From Candidatus Saccharimonadota bacterium (GTDB taxonomy: Bacteria; Patescibacteriota; Saccharimonadia; Saccharimonadales; Saccharimonadaceae), in NCBI GenBank assembly GCA_030537075.1, contig JAUNOS010000001.1, positions 94,079-158,078 on the forward strand: a stretch of DNA of 64,000 nt. Direction: 5' to 3'. Positions within the stretch are counted from its first letter, which is position 1; each line of letters starts with the position of its first letter. Below, one piece after another: positions 27,001 to 34,404 of this stretch. The position numbers were made by a program, and so were the translations under genes. Under the pieces are notes generated by a model. The model was not told the DNA's origin. It made no database searches and was given only the letters and a program-made list of their open reading frames with translations.

Positions 27001-27060
27001 GGATATCTCATTCGCCGGATTTAGCTCGTCAGTATCAGAGTTTTTGGTCGCCAGGGGCAT
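24028..27060 (-). CDS. Large T4SS-associated membrane protein with C-terminal M23 peptidase
   Basis: The 1,010-residue protein has a charged cytoplasmic N terminus, a membrane segment at about 103-130 (ASLVIGALLMFIVGSMPFIA) and further hydrophobic stretches at about 412-440. A long helical/coiled region (about 290-400) follows the first segment. The C-terminal domain (about 890-1000) is an M23/LytM endopeptidase: GKHAGMDINVG supplies His and Asp, and SPVHLHIVV is the HxH zinc motif. It probably cuts peptidoglycan cross-links at the secretion site or in a partner cell wall. It sits 3 bases after virB4 and belongs to the same operon. Confidence 0.8.
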   Translation of the reverse strand: MPLATKNSDTDELNPANEISAKQLAAHEQAALDHVGAGGREARRNGGANAADAVRDGEEASNQFRYNPQEYRERKKRHKGVVKEMSKVVFKGPLGKNKGASLVIGALLMFIVGSMPFIASIMKLDVFLEPVIEKMSQIPEYAVEQRVEYMVTRWLAMMAMKEAYPGDDNLVFCRGGGLLCHLGSTKYSAWFTKKLDAKFEKQGRGVKVVLNATGKTGLGGRATEFSLTLENLRDKDVGKATHTVSKQLKGHKDARRVINQMVRQAHGRNYVLRFVSKKILMRKYGVTRFNIIPDETSKNIAEKKAKIKASILKSTVGRIAPRIATYIGCFQGKNTLDCRRTIDSISGDIDQKIQEAQEAVDKAPEGSDERKAAEDQLRRAQSKKASIGGAKEAVEEAAQSTGKKISQTIMQKVVGGLAAAGLLDFVFGVVGVIDDRLIEYIYFNMMSQNAVGAAFNEDSSPVVAKDQVKLGKISLETLGIFSDMYNGAEKSPYFGLYYTPGAVFNKDAVTRPCIVDGKEVLVKLPPGETICPEKQTLRDFTKLKQNPWWNTLATIAQAWNSTVGLIFDAVDSVTSAITGPLWELVKKLPGVDIGLEALQKIIEGFVASIFNVPELGPDAKGVDNYEQHAAAMQIAGNSSMESGQNLENQAGPADGAGGALMSDKEIMAVVNEKEEQRRDEFEQQTTFAKLFNPSLYGSVANRVLATTIMQSSSSLKFLLSTPGNILASLAPRPAAAQSAQVELMKLKAFGMPTYGYADKATFEVDPATYTPEFCAASAAAREESLSLDSDDLIHTYKKADPCALEKVVGGMLATAADDTENPLYIKEAGNLPEGSDEATDGGSASGSPSDTTGPVANDPLNKEGWVWPVKEALRPGPCWGRNVGSLGKHAGMDINVGIPNAPVYAMHDGEVIAARDGGAAGKYVHVRTTKGMYYIYQHLSSISVKVGDKVKANQEVAKGGKTGRVYASSPVHLHIVVSRANDFPSYGNLKSSVDPMSVLPTPAPNNYRCT

Positions 27061-27063
27061 ACC

Positions 27064-28920
27064 CTACACTCCCCCGTACCCACCTATCGGCGTTTCGGAT
27101 GGCATCTGCTGGCGCGAGACCGGACTGGTGTTTATTAGATTGTACTCGGTGTCGCTGGCCTGAATCTGGATATGAACATGGTTCTGGCCGGCGAAAAATA
27201 GCCCTTGACCCACCGGAAAGTTCGCCAGGCGCTTCTGCTCCTCTTCGGTGAGCTTAAACACCTGTGACAAAACATCCACGGCGCTGGTCGACTGCTTCAG
27301 GAGAAGCTGCATCGAAGAGTTGGCGACGATGGCGCGCCCCATCTTGCTCCCCATAAAGTCCTCGACGTCCTGGGTGATGGTGGTGAGTCCCAGCTGATAC
27401 TTACGAGCGCGTTTCGCCAGGCTAAACAAGAAGTTCGCCGAATCGTCATACCGCATCAGCTGCCAAGCCTCGTCCACGATAAGCATGCGCTTTTTCTGGT
27501 CGGTGCGGGTGATATTCCAGATGTGGTTCAGTACGATATACATCGCAGTTGGTCGCAGCTCGTCCTCGAGGTCGCGGATATTGAACACCACCATGTTATT
27601 ATTTATGTCAATATTTGACTGCTGCGAGAAGATGCCGGCAAAGGTACCTGTGGTAAACTTCCTCAGGCGCTGTGCCAGGCTCGGGCCGGTGCCGCCCATG
27701 TGGAGCAAGGTATCATACAGATCAGAGATAGTCGGCGGTTGAGAATTATGCGTCAATGGATCTGAGGTGATGCCGACGCGTGCGTAGGTATCGATGAGCG
27801 CCTGGTCGATATCCGCTTCCTCGGCTGCACTCAGTCCAGTGGTCATCTGGCCATCGCTACTGACCGTACTGCCCAGCATCTGTCGCAGTAGGCCATGCAG
27901 CGTTACGAGGTTAGCGCGCAGGGCGTCATCCGCCTCTTCAGTATCGATAACGCGCGGCAGGTCGAACGGATTGATGCGAGTGTCGCTGCTGAGGCTCAGG
28001 CGGATGTAGCTGCCGCCTACTGCGTCAGACAGCTTCTGATACTCATTTTCTGGGTCGATGATAACGATGTCAGCGCCCATCATCATACTACGCAGTGCCT
28101 CCAGCTTCACCGTGAAGGACTTACCGGCACCAGATTTGGCGAACACTACCATATTTGCGTTTTCCAGAGAGAAGCGGTCGAAAATCACTAAGCCGTTGTT
28201 ATGCATATTGATACCATAAAGCACGCCCTTGCCATCGGTCAGGTCGGCCGAGGTGAATGGGAAGCTGGTAGAGATGGCGCCGGTGTTCATGTTGCGGCGA
28301 ATCTGTAGTTGGTCGGTCAACTGTGGAATGGTGCTGTTCAGACCCTGTTCTTGCTGGGCTGAAGCCACTTTCGAAAAGACCAACTGCTGCCCAAAGATGG
28401 TCTCAATCTTGTGCTGAATGAAACTCAGTTCGTCTAGGCTGTCGGCGTATACCGTGATGTAGAGCCCATAGCGGAAGAATTTCTCTGAACCGATCTGCAG
28501 CTGGTCGCGCAGCTCCTCGGCATCTTGCAGCGCCGCCTCCATACCGGGGTCACGCACCTTCCCTTTCTCGGAATTGATGCTCAGGCTGGCCTCTAGCTGC
28601 GTCACTTTCTTGCGGAGATTATTGAGCACGATCTGGGTATCGACCGGATAGATAAACATACTGATATCCAGCACCTCGTCGATATTAATGATGGAACTGA
28701 GCCATCCAGTGTAGATCTGGCGCGGATAGCCGTACACATACATAGTGCGGCCATATTTGGAACCGAGACGGAAGTGATCTGACTTGAGCTCTAGGCTGCT
28801 CGGTGCGATAAAGTCGCGCAGTGTCCGCACACCGGTCAGAAAGGCTTGCTCGACCTCTGCCTGTTCGCGCGCTCGCTGCTGCGCCGCGATATCGATAGCG
28901 TCTCGTTTCTTCCTCGCCAT
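27064..28920 (-). CDS. virB4: VirB4/TraC-type secretion ATPase
   Basis: The 618-residue protein powers a type IV secretion or pilus system at the membrane. Walker A is VVFAKSGAGKSFTVKLE (about 258-274), and IIDPENEYQKL follows in the family position. Walker B is KRMLIVDEAWQLMRYDD (about 477-493), and LTTITQDVEDF is the usual downstream motif. The N-terminal part (40-230) fits the VirB4 N-terminal fold. Its ATG shares a base with the stop of the upstream gene, whose product resembles a separate TraC N-terminal piece. Confidence 0.95.
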   Translation of the reverse strand: MARKKRDAIDIAAQQRAREQAEVEQAFLTGVRTLRDFIAPSSLELKSDHFRLGSKYGRTMYVYGYPRQIYTGWLSSIINIDEVLDISMFIYPVDTQIVLNNLRKKVTQLEASLSINSEKGKVRDPGMEAALQDAEELRDQLQIGSEKFFRYGLYITVYADSLDELSFIQHKIETIFGQQLVFSKVASAQQEQGLNSTIPQLTDQLQIRRNMNTGAISTSFPFTSADLTDGKGVLYGINMHNNGLVIFDRFSLENANMVVFAKSGAGKSFTVKLEALRSMMMGADIVIIDPENEYQKLSDAVGGSYIRLSLSSDTRINPFDLPRVIDTEEADDALRANLVTLHGLLRQMLGSTVSSDGQMTTGLSAAEEADIDQALIDTYARVGITSDPLTHNSQPPTISDLYDTLLHMGGTGPSLAQRLRKFTTGTFAGIFSQQSNIDINNNMVVFNIRDLEDELRPTAMYIVLNHIWNITRTDQKKRMLIVDEAWQLMRYDDSANFLFSLAKRARKYQLGLTTITQDVEDFMGSKMGRAIVANSSMQLLLKQSTSAVDVLSQVFKLTEEEQKRLANFPVGQGLFFAGQNHVHIQIQASDTEYNLINTSPVSRQQMPSETPIGGYGGV

Positions 28921-29882
28921 TAGTACATTCCTCCGTATGGTGACTGCCCTTCACCCTTGCGCACATAGGTCGTCGCTAATTCCTGCTGACTAGCCCCGAG
29001 CGGTTGCTGCGGTGCCGTGTCAGGGTTATATGAGCTGTAGAACAATTCACCCAGCTGCTTTGTATTCAGCTGGTTACTTTTCACGCCCATCTGAAACAGT
29101 CCGCTCATCACGGCATCAACGCGGTTTTTTATCTCATCCTTGGCTTTTTCGTAAGCCACTTGGTCAATTTTTGTCACGGCAACGTCCTTCTTTCCACCGA
29201 AGAAGCTATCGAAAAGACCCTTGGCCTGCTGCTTGATGGCTTTCATATCACCAGACGGGTAAAATGGCACCACGATATAAAAACTCTTATCCATAATATT
29301 TGCCTCCTGGGACAAGACATCGATAAAGTTCATATAATCATCCATCAAAACATTCAGCAGCATATTATCCTGGTTACGGCGCAGATTGGCGAGCTGGTCC
29401 AGATATGGCCCGATATCGACGCGGCGCGAGCGGATGAGAACTTGCACAGGAAAATACAGCGAGTTAAGGAAGTTTTGGTAAGAAAATTCCACCCCCTCGC
29501 GTTCTCGGGAGCTCATGAGGTCGAAGTTGATGGATTGGCACTGAACGACGGCGCGAAAACTCCCATCATTCATGATGATCATATTTTCGCGCATCTCCGA
29601 GAAAAGGAGGGACTTTTGGGTGCTCATTGGGCCTTTTTGCTGTTGCGATTGGGCTGGCTGGGTTGGCTGCGGCGGCGCAGGCTGCGCCGTGGCTGGTTGC
29701 TGTGGCTGTGGGGTAAAATCTGGCGACTGCGGCGGCATCACTGGGGGTTGTGGCAGTTGCTGCATAGCTGGCTCGGCAGGCGGAAACACCCCGGGGGTTG
29801 GGGCTGGTGGAACAGACGGCTGGGGTGCCGCATCTGGTAGATTGTACTGCTGATGTGTCTCTGGTTGCATATATTCTCCCAC
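28920..29882 (-). CDS. TraC N-terminal-like T4SS protein with Pro/Gln-rich leader
   Basis: The 320-residue protein begins with about 95 residues rich in Pro, Gln and Ala (disordered). From about residue 97 it resembles the N-terminal domain of TraC/VirB4 ATPases: MRENMIIMNDGSFRAVVQC, QSINFDLMSSRERE, and FPVQVLIRSRRVDI. No nucleotide-binding motif is present. The pair made with the downstream ATPase suggests that an ancestral domain was split or duplicated, as in other CPR and Gram-positive conjugation systems. It lies directly between prgI and virB4 with 0 to 1 base spacing. Confidence 0.8.
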   Translation of the reverse strand: MGEYMQPETHQQYNLPDAAPQPSVPPAPTPGVFPPAEPAMQQLPQPPVMPPQSPDFTPQPQQPATAQPAPPQPTQPAQSQQQKGPMSTQKSLLFSEMRENMIIMNDGSFRAVVQCQSINFDLMSSREREGVEFSYQNFLNSLYFPVQVLIRSRRVDIGPYLDQLANLRRNQDNMLLNVLMDDYMNFIDVLSQEANIMDKSFYIVVPFYPSGDMKAIKQQAKGLFDSFFGGKKDVAVTKIDQVAYEKAKDEIKNRVDAVMSGLFQMGVKSNQLNTKQLGELFYSSYNPDTAPQQPLGASQQELATTYVRKGEGQSPYGGMY

Positions 29883-30803
29883 CTAGTGAAGCGAAATGAC
29901 CACTTCCTCCCCTTCCTGTTCTTGTCGTTGGATACGGTTCGCCTCTCGTTGGATGGACGCCACCGAGAGGTCGCTATGGTTTCGCGCTAGATCTATTATA
30001 GCAGGTGACACAGGGTCGGTACTAGTGGACCGCTCGGACCTCGGTGCCTCATGAGGCCGAGGGTGAGGTGTCACGGTTGTCCGCTCGCTGACGGGTGAAA
30101 TCACTGACTGGCGCATGCTAGGATATGGATTGATGGTGAGCGGCTGCTCCTGGTTGTCGCTGGCTGTGTCCTGCTGTGGCGTCTCGGAGCTGGTGCTTGC
30201 GGCAATGTGCTGTGCCTGGCGCATACGCAGACTGATATCCTCGCGACGCTGTGCCTCTGCCTTATCGATAAGGCTGTCGATGTGTCTTCCTGTTGTGCTA
30301 TTTACATCAAGTAGATCTTCTGTCGCCTGCGCCTCATGATACAAATCGGACTGCATAGACGAAAACTGCGGATCGGTCACACCGCGGACCGACCAGCCAT
30401 GACTGTCCACCAGAGTGGCGAGATATGACAGACGACGATTGACCTCGGCCGAGTCATATCCCTTCGAGTAGCTCTTCTCTTCTACTTTTGGTGCGGTCAC
30501 CTCGACAAGGCGCTCTACGCCATCAGGTCGCCACAGACGCTGTTGGGGCTTGGTGATAAATGAGATAAGCGCCGCAAAATACACCTCCATCGGCTGGTCC
30601 TTGCGTAGTGGCAGCGCTAAAATACCGAAAAAGATGGCAAATGGCAGTGGGATGATGGCCAGCGGTAGCAGAACATTATATAGGCCGAACGCCGCGCCGA
30701 ACATCGCTACAGAGATGACTAAAAAGATAAACTGCTTGAAACTAAACGGCCCCAGCAGCTTGTCTTCAGCTTCCACATCCTGAGGAACTTTGTATACAGC
30801 CAT
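29883..30803 (-). CDS. prgI: PrgI family protein (VirB3-like)
   Basis: The 306-residue protein has a typical PrgI start: MAVYKVPQDVEAEDKLLGPF (residues 1-20), FSFKQFIFLV, two closely spaced membrane segments (about 25-70) and KPQQRLWRPDG. PrgI is the VirB3-like inner-membrane partner of VirB4. The 200-residue tail is polar and Ser/Thr/Arg-rich, longer than in most PrgI proteins (about 115), with a predicted helical region at 160-185. The -10 TATAAT (30811-30816) lies 7 bases before the ATG, so prgI probably starts its own leaderless transcript within the operon. Confidence 0.9.
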   Translation of the reverse strand: MAVYKVPQDVEAEDKLLGPFSFKQFIFLVISVAMFGAAFGLYNVLLPLAIIPLPFAIFFGILALPLRKDQPMEVYFAALISFITKPQQRLWRPDGVERLVEVTAPKVEEKSYSKGYDSAEVNRRLSYLATLVDSHGWSVRGVTDPQFSSMQSDLYHEAQATEDLLDVNSTTGRHIDSLIDKAEAQRREDISLRMRQAQHIAASTSSETPQQDTASDNQEQPLTINPYPSMRQSVISPVSERTTVTPHPRPHEAPRSERSTSTDPVSPAIIDLARNHSDLSVASIQREANRIQRQEQEGEEVVISLH

Positions 30804-30810
30804 GAGTTAT

Positions 30811-30816
30811 ATTATA
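30811..30816 (-). promoter_or_regulatory. -10 element of prgI operon
   Basis: TATAAT on the minus strand ends 7 bases before the prgI ATG. It would drive prgI, the TraC-like gene, virB4 and the genes beyond. Confidence 0.55.
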
Positions 30817-30833
30817 GCAAATTTAGCGCTATG

Positions 30834-33365
30834 CTAGAATGTACCATCTTTAATTTTTCGGAGAAGAGGCTCTGAGCCATCAACGATGCGTGAATTGATA
30901 TTTTCTGATGTAAGAGCTTGCTCTGCCGAGCGCTGGAAGCGTTCAATTCCCTCCTGGAATTTAGTCTGATATTCGCTGGAGCGTGCAAGATAATCAGCAT
31001 CACTCTCGCCAGGTTTTTGAACGCGAGGCTGTGGAGCGGACTTCATAGCCTCGATGATGAGAGAGAGGCCTTGAGGGTCGGTACTTGCGGTTTGCTCAGC
31101 GTTAAACTTACCATTTGCAACCCATTCCTGGACGTGGTTAATGAGGTCACTATGTGAGCGTATTGCGCCTCTGGCGATATCATCGATAAGTTTGCCACCC
31201 ATGAATGCCGCCTTATTCTTTACGCCAGACTTTGCAAGAGCGCCAGCAATAGTGGTTCGGAACTCGCTCAATGTACTACCAGAAATTTCGACAATTTCCT
31301 TAACTTGATCCACTGTGCCAACTGCGATCTGCTCCTCAATAGCTGCCTCTTGAGTAAAGACATTGTTGGCGTTAAAGACACGAGTAATCCCATTCTTCGT
31401 TGCCGTAACAGTACCGCCCTTGGCGTGGGTCTGTCGTTCATCGGAAGAAAGATTAAAGTGCTTAATAAGCTCAGCTCCCTCCTGGACTGACTTCCCGTAT
31501 TCTTGGCGCATGGTAGCAACCGCTGAGGCGGCAGCGGCATCAGCTCCGTACTGATAGATACCGCCAGCTGCCTTCTGCATACTTTCACTTGCGAGCAATT
31601 TCTCGGCGAATTCTTTATTATGGACCCGCTCGGCATTATTTTTACGCATGCCAGCTATAGCAATGTCTTGTGCGAGCGTCTGGATATTAGACACTTGCTG
31701 ATTGAGCGCTTTAAGCTCCCTACCTCTGAGATTTTTGACAATATCAGCCGGAATTTTGCCGGCCTGTGCCTCCATATATCGAGCTGCAGCCTGAGTCTCT
31801 AGCAGTGATGCGCGCTCGTTTTCGTAGCGGCTCTTTAAGTCGAGCTTTTTAAACCTCTCCGACTCATGATAGGCATTTTCTAGCATTTTTTCCGTTCGCG
31901 CCAAGTTGTCCTTCCGCGCCCGTGACCGGTGGTCGAGGTTTCGTCGCAGGCGGTTGACTGGATTGATAGGATTTGCCAGCTTCCTATTTCTCTGGATAGC
32001 AGCGTTTTCCTTGGCCCAGTTCATCGAGCGGTCGAAGAGACCCTTGCGCTTGTCGTTCATGATACCGGCGAAGCGGTTCAGGACGCCGCCGCTCAGCTTC
32101 ATCAGGAGCGGCGCGATAGCAAGCGGCGCGATATGCACCAGCATGCCAAGGATATACATCACTGCAGCATTGGCACCGCTGGCGTTTTGCATGATGATAG
32201 TGCCCGCTAGTTGTGCACCGCCAAATACTGCCGAGAAGGCTGGGAAAAATACGAGCATTGCCAGGAAGGACTCTTTCCATTTGTCGAACCACTTCTCTGT
32301 TCCAGGCAAAAGGTAGGCGACAAAGGCAAGCGGTGAAATGGTAATAAGGATGACGATAAGTGCCTGGCGGGCTGCTAGCACCACGATGACGATAAGAACG
32401 ATAAGCGCGGCACCGATGAGCGCTGGGCCGATAAACCAAAGGAGCTCTGTCGCAAAGGTTATGCCCGCGACGGTACCAGTTCCTCCGGCTAGGATAGCCC
32501 CTAGGACTTCACCCCATCCTGCAGGTGATGTCTGCTGACTTGTCCCTACCGTTGCGACGGTATTGCGGATATTTAAGAACATCTCTTGGAGTGCGCCTCC
32601 GAAGACATTTGAAATATCAAGCAACGCGGCGCACACAAGAAACGAGATATTAACTGTGATAGCGGCGATGATGAGGCGCGGGAGCATTTTCTTGATGCCG
32701 TAGTTGGAAACGCCAGCCGACGTCACCTGCGAATAGATGATGATAAGGAACATGATGATAAAGGCGGCGTTCGCAAAGTTGCGGACGATGTCCCATGCGA
32801 TATATAGTCCACTTTTCGTGTTATCTACCTCGAGGCGTGGAATTTCCAAAAAGCCCTTTAGGAGATTGTTAAACATCCAGTCCACGCCGCCAGCAAGGAA
32901 GCGAGTGGTCGGACAGATGAACCACCCCAGTCCACCTTCGACGCTACAGGAGTTGGTGGCGCCAGTTTCCGGAGGGCTAATGGTGATGCTTTTCGTGTAG
33001 CTCAGTGCGTAGGTGCTCGAAGGCGTCAGAGTATAGGTGGAGACGTAGGCGGTCGTTGCACTGGCGACATCGGTCGCTTCCTTGAAATGAATGAGGGTTA
33101 TCTCCTGCAGGCTCGCGGCCGCACTACTGGCGTAGACGAGCTGATTTTCGAGGTTGAACGACTTGAGCTTTTGCTCGTCGGACAGTCGCTCGAAGGTTTT
33201 TTCCTCGTAGACGATTTTACCGTCGTCCCATTTGGCTTCAGCCGCGAACGTTGTCGTCGCCATGAGGGTACTCGAAACCAGACCGATGAGGAGCCCCGCG
33301 GTCAGCAGCAGAAACAATCGCGATCTACTCATGACGGATCGCCCAATCGTCGTTAACCACTCCAT
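30834..33365 (-). CDS. VirB6/TrbL-like polytopic T4SS protein 1
   Basis: The 843-residue protein has a signal or anchor segment (residues 15-40), an extracytoplasmic region (about 45-150), six or so membrane segments (about 165-430) and a long charged cytoplasmic tail (about 440-843). Core motifs shared with the second copy at 34405-37419: GGLGWFICP, RNFANAAFIIMFLIIIYSQVT, YGIKKMLPRLIIAA and TISPLAFVAYLLPGTE. VirB6-like proteins form the inner-membrane channel platform. The tails of the two copies differ, so they may recognise different partners. A strong hairpin lies between this gene and the small gene upstream. Confidence 0.85.
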   Translation of the reverse strand: MEWLTTIGRSVMSRSRLFLLLTAGLLIGLVSSTLMATTTFAAEAKWDDGKIVYEEKTFERLSDEQKLKSFNLENQLVYASSAAASLQEITLIHFKEATDVASATTAYVSTYTLTPSSTYALSYTKSITISPPETGATNSCSVEGGLGWFICPTTRFLAGGVDWMFNNLLKGFLEIPRLEVDNTKSGLYIAWDIVRNFANAAFIIMFLIIIYSQVTSAGVSNYGIKKMLPRLIIAAITVNISFLVCAALLDISNVFGGALQEMFLNIRNTVATVGTSQQTSPAGWGEVLGAILAGGTGTVAGITFATELLWFIGPALIGAALIVLIVIVVLAARQALIVILITISPLAFVAYLLPGTEKWFDKWKESFLAMLVFFPAFSAVFGGAQLAGTIIMQNASGANAAVMYILGMLVHIAPLAIAPLLMKLSGGVLNRFAGIMNDKRKGLFDRSMNWAKENAAIQRNRKLANPINPVNRLRRNLDHRSRARKDNLARTEKMLENAYHESERFKKLDLKSRYENERASLLETQAAARYMEAQAGKIPADIVKNLRGRELKALNQQVSNIQTLAQDIAIAGMRKNNAERVHNKEFAEKLLASESMQKAAGGIYQYGADAAAASAVATMRQEYGKSVQEGAELIKHFNLSSDERQTHAKGGTVTATKNGITRVFNANNVFTQEAAIEEQIAVGTVDQVKEIVEISGSTLSEFRTTIAGALAKSGVKNKAAFMGGKLIDDIARGAIRSHSDLINHVQEWVANGKFNAEQTASTDPQGLSLIIEAMKSAPQPRVQKPGESDADYLARSSEYQTKFQEGIERFQRSAEQALTSENINSRIVDGSEPLLRKIKDGTF

Positions 33366-33449
33366 TACCTACATTTTAGCATTTTATGGTGAAAAAGTCA
33401 ATGGTTTTCAGTATATTCAAGGTGATAATAAGTAGAGAGGAGGGTCGGT

Positions 33450-33482
33450 CCAAGCGGGGCGACTGCGCGTCGCCCCGCTTGG
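33450..33482. repeat. Strong GC-rich intercistronic hairpin
   Basis: A perfect 14-base inverted repeat (CCAAGCGGGGCGAC / GTCGCCCCGCTTGG, loop TGCGC) sits 7 bases after the stop of the 120-residue gene and upstream of the VirB6-like gene. There is no T-run on either side, so it is more likely an mRNA processing or stability element, or a partial attenuator, than a classical terminator. Confidence 0.75.
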
Positions 33483-33489
33483 AGGGTGG

Positions 33490-33852
33490 TTAGAAGAAGA
33501 GGTTGACGGCGAAATCATCACCATCATAACCCAGGCGAAGAACGACTCGCTTCAGCGCGGGGTCGATCTCCTTAAGCTTCTTTTCCAGGGTGTGGTGTGC
33601 ATCCTGAGAGTGAGCAACAAAAGAGATTTCATCCTTGGTCATTCCCTGAGGGGTGACGTCGGCGTGGTACTCTGCCTTCAGGCCCCGTGAGGCGACGAAT
33701 TGCCGTCTCAGCTGCCACGCGATCTGGTCAGCCATGTGCTTCAGGTTAGCAGGGTCACTGAACTTCCTCAGGGCATTGTCATGCTTCTTGAGAAGCTCCT
33801 CCCTATTTTTTGCAATCTCATCCTGGAGGGTGGGGTCATCAAAGAATCCCAT
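33490..33852 (-). CDS. Small conserved hypothetical protein, MGFFDDP family, copy 2
   Basis: The 120-residue soluble protein begins MGFFDDPTLQDEI, continues with a basic helical region, and has LRRQFVASRGLKAEY and LKRVVLRLGYDGDD near the end. It is a diverged tandem copy of the gene at 33915-34283; shared features are the MGFFDDP start, KQFIAS/RQFVAS in the middle and an LRRV/LKRV strand near the C terminus. The AAGGAGAT site 5 bases before 33852 fixes this start rather than the ATG at 33867. It has no membrane segment or known domain. Its place between two VirB6-like genes suggests a cytosolic accessory of the secretion system. Confidence 0.65.
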   Translation of the reverse strand: MGFFDDPTLQDEIAKNREELLKKHDNALRKFSDPANLKHMADQIAWQLRRQFVASRGLKAEYHADVTPQGMTKDEISFVAHSQDAHHTLEKKLKEIDPALKRVVLRLGYDGDDFAVNLFF

Positions 33853-33914
33853 GACATCTCCTTTCAAAATTTGATAGCAGAGTGAGCGGGATAGCCACTA
33901 TCGCTTTATCTCGA

Positions 33915-34283
33915 TTAGAATTCGAGGTCAAGCCTAAGACGAGTACTTTCGTACTCATCACACAGTGACACCCTCCTGAGTGTGTTGTCAAACCTACAGA
34001 GAACCCGCTGAAGCGCACCTAGGCAGTGTTGGCTCTCGAGAATCAAGGACTTGGTATTGTAGTTGATCCCAAACTCTTCCCCGAGGTCTACACTGTAGAG
34101 GTCATATCTAACCCCTTCGCTTGCAATGAATTGTTTCTGTAGTTGAGTCTTCACGTGCTCCACGATGCGGTTCAGGTTGTCTTTTGAGCAAAATCTGTGG
34201 ATGGTCTGCTGCTCATCTTGTACTCGCCGCTCTTGGCGTGATTTGGCTTCATGGATTAGCCTGGGGTCATCAAAGAATCCCAT
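33915..34283 (-). CDS. Small conserved hypothetical protein, MGFFDDP family, copy 1
   Basis: The 122-residue soluble protein begins MGFFDDPRLIHEAKSRQ; a helical charged segment leads to LQKQFIASEGVRYDLY and a strand-rich C terminus (NTLRRVSLCDE, STRLRLDLEF). A GGAGG site lies 5-9 bases before the ATG. It heads a two-gene unit with its own promoter (34356-34384). The two copies are clearly related but under about half identical, so the duplication is old. Function unknown; a chaperone or coupling role for the adjacent secretion system is only inference. Confidence 0.65.
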   Translation of the reverse strand: MGFFDDPRLIHEAKSRQERRVQDEQQTIHRFCSKDNLNRIVEHVKTQLQKQFIASEGVRYDLYSVDLGEEFGINYNTKSLILESQHCLGALQRVLCRFDNTLRRVSLCDEYESTRLRLDLEF

Positions 34284-34355
34284 GACCTACCTCCTCTCTA
34301 CTTGTAAATGTTCGCTTTTGGACAATTTGTCAAAAATCATCTACAAAAGCTGATA

Positions 34356-34384
34356 TATATATCAATACATGAATGAAATGTCAA
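34356..34384 (-). promoter_or_regulatory. Promoter of the MGFFDDP gene pair
   Basis: On the minus strand there is a -35 TTGACA (34379-34384), a 17-base spacer and a -10 TATATA (34356-34361), about 70 bases before the first ATG. Unlike many promoters here it leaves a real leader with a ribosome binding site. Confidence 0.6.
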
Positions 34385-34404
34385 TAGTTTTTTGTCAAAA
34401 AGTA

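Noticed and set aside
29160-29853. Long plus-strand frames rich in Trp, Gly, Cys and Arg
   Set aside because: Shadows of the Pro/Gln/Ala-rich segment of the TraC-like gene on the other strand.
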